This document shows, piece by piece, positions 6,426 to 14,125 of a DNA stretch of 18,030 bases. The notes below the pieces were generated by a model. It had not been told where the DNA came from. It worked only from the letters and a program-made list of their open reading frames with translations, and searched no databases. Origin of the DNA: SIG578 sp964508295 (lineage in GTDB: Bacteria; Bacillota; Clostridia; Oscillospirales; Ruminococcaceae); the NCBI GenBank assembly GCA_964508295.1, contig CAZDSQ010000039.1, positions 1 to 18,030 of the forward strand, in the 5' to 3' direction. Position numbers and translations under genes: made by a program. Numbering within the stretch: the stretch's first letter is position 1; every line of letters starts with the position of its first letter.

Positions 6426-8807
6426 TTAAGAGCAGGGTTCCATTTTGGCGAGGTCGACCTGAGCCTCTTCCCAAAAGAGAGTGTCCTCGACGAGCTTATC
6501 GTCAATTTCCCAGAAGTGATTCATAACGTCCTCACGTCTGATGCCCTCGGCGTTTATCCTTTCAAGATATGCGATAAGGTCTGCAACGGCGATAGTGCTC
6601 TCGCTGTTAAAGACCTCGGGGCTGTCGATGAGAACCTTTAAGAAGTTTGCAACAACGGGATTTGCAGGGTCGTTCAGATTAAAGGTGCAAACGATAAGTC
6701 TGCCCGCTCCCACATTAAGCGAGAATAGGTGGCTGAACTTTCTTAGGGTGTCCTCTGCGATAAAGTCCTTAATGCCTGCGATAAGACCCTTCATTCTGTC
6801 ACGGACAGGCTTGTCAACGCCAAGAACCTGCTCAGAAGTTTTTACGGGGAAGTTGTCGAGGTTTACCTTGTAGCCCGCCTCCAAAAGCGGCTGCATATTT
6901 AAGTCAAACAGCTCGCCGCCAACTGCGTTTTTAACCGCATTGTTTTTAACTATACCGCCGAGATTACTGCCTCTGTCCCAGATGCAAGGCTTAAAGCGCT
7001 CGAGCGCTCCCTGAAACTGCCAGGTGTTGCGCTTTGAAAGATGCTCATAAAGCAAAATTACTGTTTTGCCTGCCTCTAACTTTTCAAAAAGCTTTTCATT
7101 TAAGCTGTCGGTAACATAAAGGTCGGATTTTTCGCTGCCACTTAAGAGATATTCTTTGAGCGCGCCGTCTTTTATGTCAAGCTCGGGCAGAGTTTTGATT
7201 TCTACCTTGGGATAGACCCATATCTTCCACTCGTTTGTAGCGGAAACATTCTCGGAAACAAACTGAGCCGACAAGGTTTTTACCCCTGCGGTTTTAAGTT
7301 TCAAATCAAGCGAAACGAGCTGCTGAAGTCCGCCCGCCAGAACAAAATCCTTGCCCTCATAAACGGTAATGCCGTCAAGCTTTACGGTAAGGTCGCCCCT
7401 TACCTCAGGCTCGGGCAGGAAGTCCGAAGCATAGAGAACGACTTTTATACTCTCGCCCTCGTAGCAGTAAGGCTTGTCTAAATCGGCGGTCAGTACAAGG
7501 TCGCTATTTAATTTCTTGAGCCACCCAGCGTCTATGCCCTTGTCGTCATCAAAGAAATCGACTACGCCGTTCTTGTTTTCGTACTTAAGGCAGTCGGAAA
7601 ACTGCAGCATTTCGTAGCCGCAAAGCGCACTTTGCCTTAAAGCTTCCATAAACACCTTCATCGCCATAAGCTTAAAGCTTCTTGAAGCGCGCATATAGTC
7701 GGGCATATACTCTCTTAAGCCCTTTTTCTCGATAAGGGCGGGCAGTTCGGTTAAGTAGCGAGGTTTTTTGATGCCCTTTTCCTTTAAATAGTCCTCGCCG
7801 ACGCGAGCGGCAAACTCGTCAAACTTGCGGTTTAATGCCTCGTAATCGGGAATGTCGATATAATGCATAGCCTCATGCGAGAGGGTTGGGCGGATAGCCT
7901 CTGCCCAGCGGTCTGCCTTGACCTCCGCCTCGTCAGACTCGTAGCTTTCATTCATCTTAGCATCGTAGGTCGAGCCGTTTACAAGCCAATGCTCGTCGTC
8001 GTTAAACATATCGGCGTGGTGTGCGTAGGGGAAGAAATAGGCAATATGCTGGCTGAAGATATCGGCGGTGCTTCTGTCAAACTCGCCCCAGCCCGAGTTG
8101 TCCATAATAAGCTTGTTGGGAGCAAGCGCCTTGCCCTTATTATACAGCACCTTGACCTCTCCGTAGTGACCCGAATTGTGAAGCTCGTTGCCGATACAGC
8201 AGATAGCGAGCGAGGGGTGATTTCTGTACTTTAAGATGGTATTTTCCCACTCGCCGTTATTTACCGAGAGGTTTTGTTTATTTCCGTCACTATCGTAATC
8301 ATAGGCAAAGCCTATCTCGATATGTACCAAAATTCCCAGCTCGTCGGCGGCGCGCATAAAGTCCTCTGTAGGAATGGTGGAGTGAAAGCGCACTAAATTA
8401 AAGCCGTACTTTTTTGCTTGGCTGATGTTTTTCTTTGCCGCCTCGTAATCCGAAAGGCCTGTCATATTGGGGTGGTCGTGCGCAACTATTCCGCGGATAA
8501 AGCCGCGCAGGTAAATGGGCGCGTCGTTTAAGAGCACCTGCTTGTTCTGAAACGTTCTTATCGAGGAATATCCGAAAACCTGCTCGCCGTCCTCGCAGTA
8601 TGCGGTATAGAGGTTAGGCTCGTCTATGCTCCATTTTTTAAGATTGCTTGCATCTAAAGTTGTGACAAAGCCGCCCTCTTTTTCGGCGGTACCGAGAGTG
8701 GCGCAAGGGGTCACATTGCCGCTTAAATCTGTTACAGTCAGTTTTTCGGGTTTTTGTGTTGTTTCTACAAACAAAAGGTTTGCCGCGGTGTTGCTGTAAA
8801 TAAACAT
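6426..8807 (-). CDS. GH2-like glycoside hydrolase lacking the N-terminal jelly roll
   Basis: A 793-residue cytoplasmic protein of the GH2 (beta-galactosidase/beta-glucuronidase) clan. Residues 1-85 look like the immunoglobulin-like domain ending in FGYSSIRTF; the TIM barrel follows (LRGFIRGIVAHDHP, NLVRFHSTIPTEDFM, LVHIEIGF). The likely acid/base is E208 in CIGNELHN and the likely nucleophile is E312 in TLSHEAMHY, the form seen in divergent GH2 enzymes rather than the usual TEYG. About 350 further residues are beta-rich (near 440-540) followed by an alpha/beta part. The usual 150-200 residue sugar-binding jelly roll is missing from the N-terminus. There is no signal peptide, so it probably acts on imported oligosaccharides. 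ATG 8807 has AAAGGAAA upstream. It is monocistronic. Substrate not predictable. Confidence 0.8.
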   Translation of the reverse strand: MFIYSNTAANLLFVETTQKPEKLTVTDLSGNVTPCATLGTAEKEGGFVTTLDASNLKKWSIDEPNLYTAYCEDGEQVFGYSSIRTFQNKQVLLNDAPIYLRGFIRGIVAHDHPNMTGLSDYEAAKKNISQAKKYGFNLVRFHSTIPTEDFMRAADELGILVHIEIGFAYDYDSDGNKQNLSVNNGEWENTILKYRNHPSLAICCIGNELHNSGHYGEVKVLYNKGKALAPNKLIMDNSGWGEFDRSTADIFSQHIAYFFPYAHHADMFNDDEHWLVNGSTYDAKMNESYESDEAEVKADRWAEAIRPTLSHEAMHYIDIPDYEALNRKFDEFAARVGEDYLKEKGIKKPRYLTELPALIEKKGLREYMPDYMRASRSFKLMAMKVFMEALRQSALCGYEMLQFSDCLKYENKNGVVDFFDDDKGIDAGWLKKLNSDLVLTADLDKPYCYEGESIKVVLYASDFLPEPEVRGDLTVKLDGITVYEGKDFVLAGGLQQLVSLDLKLKTAGVKTLSAQFVSENVSATNEWKIWVYPKVEIKTLPELDIKDGALKEYLLSGSEKSDLYVTDSLNEKLFEKLEAGKTVILLYEHLSKRNTWQFQGALERFKPCIWDRGSNLGGIVKNNAVKNAVGGELFDLNMQPLLEAGYKVNLDNFPVKTSEQVLGVDKPVRDRMKGLIAGIKDFIAEDTLRKFSHLFSLNVGAGRLIVCTFNLNDPANPVVANFLKVLIDSPEVFNSESTIAVADLIAYLERINAEGIRREDVMNHFWEIDDKLVEDTLFWEEAQVDLAKMEPCS

Positions 8808-8840
8808 GGCATATTTCCTTTCAGAACTTAGTTTAATTTA

Positions 8841-8869
8841 AGTTTAACACATAGCCGCCTTAAATTCAA
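8841..8869 (-). promoter_or_regulatory. Probable sigma-A promoter of the GH2-like gene
   Basis: On the minus strand TTGAAT (8869-8864) and TAAACT (8846-8841) are separated by 17 bp, 33 bp upstream of the start codon. The -10 is only moderately close to consensus. Confidence 0.5.
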
Positions 8870-8918
8870 TGACACTATTTTTAGTTTTAGGGGGAAAGTT
8901 GCACTATTTTAAGATAAC

Positions 8919-9120
8919 AACACCCTCCTTGTGCAAAGGAGGGTGGCACGCCGTAAGGCGTGACGGGAGGATTGCAAATTTTATGTACATAAAGCATTTT
9001 TCAAAACACAGCAAAATCCCCCAGCCTTTTTGCTTTGCAAAAAGACAGCCCCGCTGCTGCATAAGTTCGGCTTGTCAAATCAAAGATTTGGAGCCTTACT
9101 TATTTACACAAGGGGGCCTT
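8919..9120. repeat. Inverted pair of a hairpin-rich interspersed element in a 322-bp gap
   Basis: The gap between the GH2 gene and the seven-gene operon holds two related modules in opposite orientation. Left: a 10-bp hairpin (8921-8930 with 8936-8945), a second hairpin CACGCC-GTAA-GGCGTG (8947-8962), then GGGAGGATTG (8965-8974). Right, reading inwards from the other side: AAGGCCCCCTTGTGTAAA (9120-9103), an insertion with a CAAATC/GATTTG hairpin (9076-9090), a CTTTTTGC/GCAAAAAG hairpin (9026-9044), and GGGGGATTTTG (9022-9012). The shared order (CCTTGTG start, central hairpin, G-rich box then ATTG/ATTTTG) suggests two copies of one element. From memory such CCTTTGTG-type repeats are scattered through many gut clostridia. 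The rest of the gap holds only the GH2 promoter. Confidence 0.6.
8921..8945 (-). terminator. Candidate terminator of the seven-gene operon
   Basis: CACCCTCCTT and AAGGAGGGTG form a perfect 10-bp stem with a 5-nt loop. On the minus strand it is followed by TTGTTATCTT, a weak U tract. It belongs to the repeat element and is the last stable hairpin before the GH2 promoter, so it may end the long operon. Confidence 0.4.
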
Positions 9121-9129
9121 ATTTTTGCT

Positions 9130-9630
9130 CTATTTATCTTTTTTATGGTAGCGCAGGGAGCAGACGTCGTCGCCCTTTGCGATACATTTAGGCAGGTCTA
9201 AAACGCTGCCGTAGCACTCGCCGATGCCGTGGTCGCCACACATTGCGATGTCGCAGAGGGTTGCGATCTCCTCGTCGCTGCAGCCTGCCTTTTGCCATGC
9301 CTTGACTAGCGGGCAGTAGTGGAAATCTATTGAGAGCTTGTCATCGGTGCTCTCTAAAACGTCCATCTCAAAAACGAGCTGAGCAGGCTTTGTGAAAAGC
9401 GTCTTTTTAAGGCCCTTAAGGCTGTCGGTCTTACCCTTTTTAACAAGGTCAGCGCCCTGCGAAAGTCCGCAGCGCTTTACTGCGGCAGAGCCGAAATCGG
9501 TAGGGTCAAGTCCGCGTTTTTTAGCCTCATCGCAAAGCAGATAGAGCCAGAAGGCTCTGTGCTCGAGCTGGGCTCGGATTGCCTGCAAAAGTCCGTTTTT
9601 GTATTTGGGTTCGTTTTTTACCTTACTCAT
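9130..9630 (-). CDS. ATC-hydrolase-family protein (L-2-amino-thiazoline-4-carboxylate hydrolase-like)
   Basis: A 166-residue soluble protein that matches the ATC hydrolase family as I recall it: an N-terminal helical part (EHRAFWLYLLCDEAKKRGLD), a central strand VFEMDVLESTDDKLSIDFHY followed by CPLVKAWQKAGCSDEEI, then LCDIAMCGDHGIGECYG with the cysteine, aspartate and histidine that are usually conserved. Characterised members open the thiazoline ring in L-cysteine synthesis in Pseudomonas, but most homologues in gut Firmicutes are uncharacterised and sit beside reductases and regulators. ATG 9630 has GAGGAG upstream; the gene starts 2 nt after the preceding stop and is the last in the operon. 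Family likely, activity unknown. Confidence 0.75.
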   Translation of the reverse strand: MSKVKNEPKYKNGLLQAIRAQLEHRAFWLYLLCDEAKKRGLDPTDFGSAAVKRCGLSQGADLVKKGKTDSLKGLKKTLFTKPAQLVFEMDVLESTDDKLSIDFHYCPLVKAWQKAGCSDEEIATLCDIAMCGDHGIGECYGSVLDLPKCIAKGDDVCSLRYHKKDK

Positions 9631-9632
9631 AA

Positions 9633-10280
9633 TTACTCCTCAGTTGCAAACAGAACCTTTCTGAAAAGCTCTGCGGTTTTTTTCTCGCCGATTGCTTTTT
9701 TAAAGACGTCGGTTGACGGGCCGCCGTTCTTTAAAAGCCCCTCTACATAAAACGAGGCTTTCTCCCTTTTTTCGACCTTGTTTTCCACCTCGGCGGCAGG
9801 TGCATCAACATAAGCCGACATATTTTTTGTCGTTATCTTGTCAAAAAGCCTTTTTTGCTTTGCTTTTCCCTTTTTGGAAATGCTCTCGGTCAGCTTTATG
9901 CTATCATACCAATGCTCACCCGCATCGCGATCGAATTGTCCCTCGTATGCAGCTTTTACATTCTGCATAGCCTCAAAGGAGCGCTTTTCTAAAAGGGTGT
10001 CGTAAAGCTCGACTATAAGGGTGTCATTGCCCATGGCGTAAATTCTATCGTAGGAATAGAGCGGAAGGTCGAGCTCGGTGGGATTTATGATAAGGGTGTC
10101 CATCTTCATAAGGCCGAAAAAGCCGCTCGCCCGCATTACAGAAATATGCCCGAGACCCTCAGCGTTATAGGCCGTTATCTTAAACCTCATTCCGTTTGCA
10201 GACAGCTTTTTAAATGAGCCAACCTCTTTTTCGCAAAGGCGATACTTTGCGGCGATTATATCTAAAAGCTTTTCGGTCAT
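9633..10280 (-). CDS. Protein resembling ferredoxin-dependent bilin reductases
   Basis: A 215-residue soluble protein. I start it at the ATG at 10280 because it overlaps the preceding stop as ATGA and AAGGTGA lies 6 nt upstream; the ATG at 10286 would have no spacing. The pattern of a strand, DTLIINPTELDLPLYSYDRI (residues 61-80), then TLIVELYDTL (87-96) parallels the PcyA/HY2-type block in which a strand rich in hydrophobics leads to a P-x-(L/Y)-x-LPLFG-x-D motif and an acidic strand. The C-terminus SFYVEGLLKNGG then STDVFKKAIGEKKTAELFRK ending in VLF parallels the bilin reductase ending Y-x-x-x-x-x-K-N-D-x-x-R-x-x-L-x-x-x-F-G-E-x-W-x-x-x-Y-x-x-x-VLF. This is pattern matching from memory; the fold assignment needs a profile search. 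Family membership would imply reduction of a linear tetrapyrrole or similar ligand. Confidence 0.5.
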   Translation of the reverse strand: MTEKLLDIIAAKYRLCEKEVGSFKKLSANGMRFKITAYNAEGLGHISVMRASGFFGLMKMDTLIINPTELDLPLYSYDRIYAMGNDTLIVELYDTLLEKRSFEAMQNVKAAYEGQFDRDAGEHWYDSIKLTESISKKGKAKQKRLFDKITTKNMSAYVDAPAAEVENKVEKREKASFYVEGLLKNGGPSTDVFKKAIGEKKTAELFRKVLFATEE

Positions 10281-10912
10281 GCGCATTCACCTTCACGGAG
10301 TTTAAAGTCTTTAAGACCTGCCTTGTGAAGAAGCGCCGTGCCTGCAAGAAGTGCTCCCTGCCCTACAACGTTTACGCCCTCAGCAATCCAGTTCATAGAA
10401 GCCTCGGCAAAATCCTGCGACGAGAGGTAACCCATACACAGCGAGCAGACAAAGGAAAGGGCAAACAGAGCTATAAGGCCGCCCTTTTTCATCTTGGCAG
10501 AGACGATGCAGAGGGCAACGTCCATAAGTCCAAGACCCGCAACCATAAGCGAAACGAAAACAAATGTTCCGCTAAAAACGGGAGGTGCCACAGCAAAAGC
10601 GACATTTTTCGCCTGCTTGTGACAAATCATTGCTATAACGCCAATTCCCGCGAGCAGAAATCCGATAGACTGAACTGGGAAGAACATATTATTCAGCGCC
10701 TCAAAGTCGCATACGCCTGCGGCATAGAGAAGCTTGTAGGTTGCCTTAAGAGCGCCTGCGCAGGTAATATTTATTGTTCCTGCGGCAAAAAGCGCAAATG
10801 CGCCCTTGCTCATTTTGTTATAAAGGTCGCGCATCAGAACAACCGCCGCGACAGCAAAGAAAACAACGGGAATATAATCGACAAGCGCCATTGAAACAGA
10901 AAAATCCTTCAT
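10277..10912 (-). CDS. Polytopic membrane protein of unknown family
   Basis: A 211-residue protein with about seven hydrophobic segments (near residues 10-25, 36-54, 80-97, 104-125, 128-137, 143-160 and 178-195). It has short, mildly basic loops and a charged C-terminus ending KLREGECA. There is no signal peptide, transporter signature or ligand motif that I recognise. ATG 10912 has GAGGG upstream. Its stop overlaps the next start by 4 nt, so translation of the bilin-reductase-like gene is probably coupled to it. Position between two reductase-like genes suggests a membrane partner (substrate carrier or electron-transfer anchor), but this is only context. Confidence 0.6.
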   Translation of the reverse strand: MKDFSVSMALVDYIPVVFFAVAAVVLMRDLYNKMSKGAFALFAAGTINITCAGALKATYKLLYAAGVCDFEALNNMFFPVQSIGFLLAGIGVIAMICHKQAKNVAFAVAPPVFSGTFVFVSLMVAGLGLMDVALCIVSAKMKKGGLIALFALSFVCSLCMGYLSSQDFAEASMNWIAEGVNVVGQGALLAGTALLHKAGLKDFKLREGECA

Positions 10913-10929
10913 ATTTCTAACCCTCGCTT

Positions 10930-11739
10930 TTATTTTTTGTTAAGGTGATAGATGGGCAGGAGAGGAATGATGATGGGGGTCTTGTTTGCGTAGGAGTTGT
11001 ATTCCTCATTGTCGCCGTAACGAGCCATCTGGCGCTTCTCTAAGCGCTGTGCGCCGTTGAACATAATGAAAACGATGCATACATAAGCAAGAATTGCGGT
11101 TATCCACTGACCGACGGTTGCGTAGGTAGTAATTCCGCTTACAAAAATGCCCGTCCAGAAAATTATCTCGCCGAGGTAATTGGGGCAGCGGCAGATCTTG
11201 TAAAGTCCACGGGTTGCGACCATATCGGGTCTTTCCTTTTTCTGAGCCGATTTCTGATTATCGGCAATCGCCTCAAGAACAAGGCCGAATACCGAAATCG
11301 CAAAGCCGACAACTACCCAAAGCACGTCGGTAGAAGCGTTGCTGTAGCGGAAAAGCATGGGGCTTACCTGTGCGGTGTAGAGAACGGCGACAGATACCCA
11401 AATGGTTGCAAGAACAAATATCGGCATTTTCTTTTCGTTGTTCTTTGCCAAGGTGTCCTTAGCAACATCGGTCTTCTTAAAGGAAACGTTTTTAAGCTCG
11501 CGGACAAGCAAAAAGCCCGAAAGGCGAACGCCGTATGCTACAAAAAGCAGCATCTGTACCGCGACTATCCAAAGGGGTGTTGCGGTGGGGTTTACGAGAG
11601 CCATTACAAAAACGGCGATACCGCCGCCTGCTACGGCAAAGCCGTAGCCTATCGAGAGAAAATAAACAAACTTATAAAAGCCTACTGTGCAAAGAACCGC
11701 GCAGACGGCTAAAATTATTCCAAGTAACGCCCAAGGCAT
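10930..11739 (-). CDS. DUF1295 / steroid 5-alpha-reductase-like membrane protein
   Basis: A 269-residue integral membrane protein with about seven transmembrane helices. The C-terminal half carries the DUF1295 signature: EAIADNQKSAQKKE (residues 156-169), GLYKICRCPNYLGE (178-191), the IIFWTGIF helix, and the tail RYGDNEEYNSYANKTP (240-255). The family belongs to the 5-alpha-reductase/ICMT superfamily, which reduces conjugated double bonds in enones or methylates lipids using NADPH or SAM. A cysteine replaces the usual histidine in the RHPNYxGE element (CRCPNY). ATG 11739 follows the SDR stop by 2 nt with GGAAGG inside the SDR end. Family is firm; reaction is open. Confidence 0.8.
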   Translation of the reverse strand: MPWALLGIILAVCAVLCTVGFYKFVYFLSIGYGFAVAGGGIAVFVMALVNPTATPLWIVAVQMLLFVAYGVRLSGFLLVRELKNVSFKKTDVAKDTLAKNNEKKMPIFVLATIWVSVAVLYTAQVSPMLFRYSNASTDVLWVVVGFAISVFGLVLEAIADNQKSAQKKERPDMVATRGLYKICRCPNYLGEIIFWTGIFVSGITTYATVGQWITAILAYVCIVFIMFNGAQRLEKRQMARYGDNEEYNSYANKTPIIIPLLPIYHLNKK

Positions 11740-11741
11740 AC

Positions 11742-12605
11742 TTATTTACCTTCCTTTCCGAAATAGTTTTTAATATACTCTTTAAAGCTTGCCTCGCCTG
11801 TGCAGGTGTCACCCACGAGGTCGTGGCTGAGTGTCCATTTTGAGAAAAGGATAATATCGTGCTTGCCTGCCTTTTTAATTTTGGGCAGGTTTGCAAGAAT
11901 TCCAAAGAGCCAGATGGGAGCCCACTTGATCTTAAGCGGCTTTTCAGCGGCCTCAAAGCACATTGCCGCCATCTCTTCGTATGTATAGGTCTCCTTGCCG
12001 CCGACGTTGTAGGTAGCGTTAGTATCGTTCATATGCTCGACGATAAATGCGGCAAAATCGGGACAGTCAACAACGTTTGCCTTTACCTTGCCGTAGCCTT
12101 TTAAAAGCTGCATTTCGCCGTTATCAACATAGGGCTTGAAAACCTTTGCAATATCGTAAAAATAGCCTGTGGGGCGGTAGATTACGTACTCCATATCGCC
12201 CTTTTTGATCTCTTCCTCAACGAGATACTTTGCGTGGAGCATAGGCACCTTTTCTGCACCCTTTTCGTCGCAGGAGATAACCGAAATGTAATTGAATTTC
12301 TTAACTCCTGCGCGCTTTGCTTCCTCGTAAATGTTGAGGTTTCCCTTATAGTCAATATCATAAGAGGTAAAGCGGGTGGACGCTCCTGTGAGTCCAACGG
12401 TCGAGATAACGATATCCGCGCCGTCGCAAAGCCCCTTTAATGCTTCGGGGTCGGTGGCGTCGATCTTCTTAAAGGTGAAGTTACCCTCTAAGCCCAAATC
12501 ACGCTCTGCAATGTCAGCCGCGACGACCTCGTGTCCCTCTTTTAAGAGAGCCTTAAAAATGTCTGCGCCAAGATTTCCGTAGGCGCCTGCAAGAACTACC
12601 TTCAT
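11742..12605 (-). CDS. NmrA-type atypical SDR, divinyl-reductase-like
   Basis: A 287-residue NAD(P)-binding Rossmann protein. The dinucleotide loop is GAYGNLG (7-13), then AADIAERD, a CDGADIVISTVGLTG strand, a DIDYKGNLNIYEEAKRAG helix and YISVISCDEKG in place of a canonical YxxxK. Later come YVIYRPTGYFYD and a DFAAFIVEHM region. The order and wording resemble the atypical SDRs that include 8-vinyl reductase of chlorophyll synthesis (BciA/DVR: IDYxATLNaLexgraaG, LLSAICVQ, IVRPTAFF, DLAaFI) and isoflavone-type reductases. AAGGAG precedes the ATG at 12605, and 12 nt separate it from the gene before. It is probably an NAD(P)H-dependent C=C or C=O reductase. Exact substrate is not inferable. Confidence 0.8.
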   Translation of the reverse strand: MKVVLAGAYGNLGADIFKALLKEGHEVVAADIAERDLGLEGNFTFKKIDATDPEALKGLCDGADIVISTVGLTGASTRFTSYDIDYKGNLNIYEEAKRAGVKKFNYISVISCDEKGAEKVPMLHAKYLVEEEIKKGDMEYVIYRPTGYFYDIAKVFKPYVDNGEMQLLKGYGKVKANVVDCPDFAAFIVEHMNDTNATYNVGGKETYTYEEMAAMCFEAAEKPLKIKWAPIWLFGILANLPKIKKAGKHDIILFSKWTLSHDLVGDTCTGEASFKEYIKNYFGKEGK

Positions 12606-12617
12606 TTTCGTTTCTCC

Positions 12618-13544
12618 TTACTTTTTATTTTTTTCTTTGGCTCGTTTATCGTTTATAATTTTCATATGCTCTTCTGTGATAAGCTCAACGCCGTTTTCCT
12701 TTGCCCAGTCAACACAGCCCTTTAAAACGAGCGATAGGAAAACACGGGGCACGCCGAGAATGGTCACAAGTGCCTCGTCGGTAAACTTTACCTTGTCGTC
12801 GGCTCTGTCGGCGGCGTAGCGTACCGACTCTAAGCTTGCCTGCCTCATCTGCAGAAGCTCTGCGCGCATCTTGGTTTTTCTGTGGAACCAGAAGTTTTTA
12901 GAGTCGCGGTAGCCGTAGTCTACGGGGAGCGCGGGGAAATCCTTTGCCTTAACGCCGCGGATAATGGCATCGCTGTACTTCTTTTTCATAAGAATTTTAT
13001 CAACACGCAGTATAAAGTGTGCGCCGAACTTGCTTGTGATGCCGTTAAAGTCGTGGTAGGGCGGCTCGTAGCCGTTAAGCTCTCCCGCCTCGTCCTTATC
13101 GGCGCCGTCAAGCTCACGCATCCATGTGCATTCGACAGCTTCGATAGCATCGGTCAATACCATAGGTCTCTCTTCGCCTGTTTCTTCTTCGAGAAGGCTC
13201 TTTTCAAGCTTGAATTTACACTTAGGCATCTTCTCGCTCGGCTTATCTCCCGGCCAAGAGAGCTTTACCGCCTCTTTAAAGGTCTTGGGGTCGTCATCAA
13301 TAAAGTTGAGGGTGCATTTGCCGTTTCTTAAAATGTTCTGCGCGGTGTTCGACGAATTTCGACAGCAGAGAAGCATTGCATAGTAGTCCTTGCCCGCTAC
13401 ATAGTAAGGCTGAACGAGAGAGTAGGGACCTAAGGTGGTGCTTCCGTCCTCGCAGAGCGTACTGATTATAACAGTAGGCATAGGGAAGAAAAGCGAGGTC
13501 TGATAAAAGTTGTCAACAATTCTTAAGTTTTCAAAGCTGCTCAT
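12618..13544 (-). CDS. Flavin-reductase-like split-barrel protein with PCP_red-like C-terminal domain
   Basis: A 308-residue protein. Residues 1 to about 190 are a flavin-reductase-like FMN split barrel (PTVIISTLCEDGSTTLGPYS, YYAMLLCCRNSSNTAQNIL, NGKCTLNFI, FILRVDKILMKKKYSD). After a helical link, residues about 252-302 (KFTDEALVTILGVPRVFLS, LVLKGCVDWAKENGVELITE, EHMKI) resemble the PCP_red domain found at the C-terminus of the light-independent protochlorophyllide reductase B subunit: W/F-x-x-EAL-x-x-L-x-x-VP-x-F-V-R then EkyAre-x-G-x-x-xIT-x-E. That pairing is unusual. ATG 13544 has AAAGGAG upstream. It directly follows the TetR gene. It probably binds FMN and works with the SDR and DUF1295 genes. 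Confidence 0.7.
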   Translation of the reverse strand: MSSFENLRIVDNFYQTSLFFPMPTVIISTLCEDGSTTLGPYSLVQPYYVAGKDYYAMLLCCRNSSNTAQNILRNGKCTLNFIDDDPKTFKEAVKLSWPGDKPSEKMPKCKFKLEKSLLEEETGEERPMVLTDAIEAVECTWMRELDGADKDEAGELNGYEPPYHDFNGITSKFGAHFILRVDKILMKKKYSDAIIRGVKAKDFPALPVDYGYRDSKNFWFHRKTKMRAELLQMRQASLESVRYAADRADDKVKFTDEALVTILGVPRVFLSLVLKGCVDWAKENGVELITEEHMKIINDKRAKEKNKK

Positions 13545-13563
13545 TTTTAAAACTCCTTTTATA

Positions 13564-14082
13564 TTATAATAATAAAGCTACAACTGAATAGATCTCCTCA
13601 AAGTCCTTTGAAGCGGCGCTGAAGCTCAAAAAGGACTCTGCGATAAATTCCGACAAAAACTGACAATTTTCCACCTTGGAATTTTGGCAGAGGGGCAAGA
13701 TCACCTCTGATATCTGCCCTCTCAACTGCTTATGGCGGGTTTCAAAAGCCGACATAAAGGATCTTGCGGCCGACTTATCACGAAAAAGCGCCTTATGCTT
13801 TTCGGTGAAGGCGCAAAGAGCCTCATAAATGCCTTTGAGGGCGGTTTTGGTATCCTCTCCCTTGTGATTTTTCATTTCCAAAAGACAGGTCTGCCACTCC
13901 TCTACCATAAATGAGGCTATCAGCACATCCTTTGACTTAAAATAGTTATAGACCGTTCCGACGCCGATGCCGCAGGCGAGCGCAACCGAGCGGATGGTGG
14001 TTTTGGCGTAGCCGTTTTGTTCTATCTGCCGCTTTGCCTCACATAAAAGCTGCTCTCGCACGTTTTCGATAATTTTCGGCAT
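13564..14082 (-). CDS. TetR-family transcriptional regulator
   Basis: A 172-residue protein with a clear TetR N-terminal helix-turn-helix: LLCEAKRQIEQNGYAKTTIR, SVALACGIGVGTVYNYFKSK, then DVLIASFMVEEW. The C-terminal part is a helical ligand-binding and dimer region of low conservation, as usual; it is slightly short for the family (about 180-220). Start ATG 14082 has GGGAGGTG upstream. It is first in the seven-gene operon and is transcribed from a perfect-consensus promoter whose start region contains the palindrome ATGAACAAGTTCAT. Autoregulation, and control of the divergent hydrolase, are therefore likely. Confidence 0.92.
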   Translation of the reverse strand: MPKIIENVREQLLCEAKRQIEQNGYAKTTIRSVALACGIGVGTVYNYFKSKDVLIASFMVEEWQTCLLEMKNHKGEDTKTALKGIYEALCAFTEKHKALFRDKSAARSFMSAFETRHKQLRGQISEVILPLCQNSKVENCQFLSEFIAESFLSFSAASKDFEEIYSVVALLL

Positions 14083-14096
14083 TTTACACCTCCCTC

Positions 14097-14125
14097 TTGA
14101 TTTTTATGAACAAGTTCATTATAAT
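14097..14125 (+). promoter_or_regulatory. Sigma-A promoter of the alpha/beta hydrolase gene
   Basis: TTGATT (14097-14102) and TATAAT (14120-14125) are 17 bp apart. The whole spacer contains the palindromic operator, so a bound repressor would block RNA polymerase. Confidence 0.75.
14106..14119. promoter_or_regulatory. Palindromic operator, probable TetR site
   Basis: ATGAACAAGTTCAT has perfect 6-bp arms ATGAAC and GTTCAT around AA. It fills 14 of 17 bases of the + promoter spacer and covers the predicted start point (about 14117) of the minus promoter. Location next to tetR and the size are typical of TetR-family operators. Confidence 0.75.

Noticed and set aside
10214..10894. 226-residue + strand open frame
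   Set aside because: Shadow of the membrane-protein and bilin-reductase-like genes: Lys/Arg/Cys-rich, no RBS, and both minus-strand genes have good starts and coupling.
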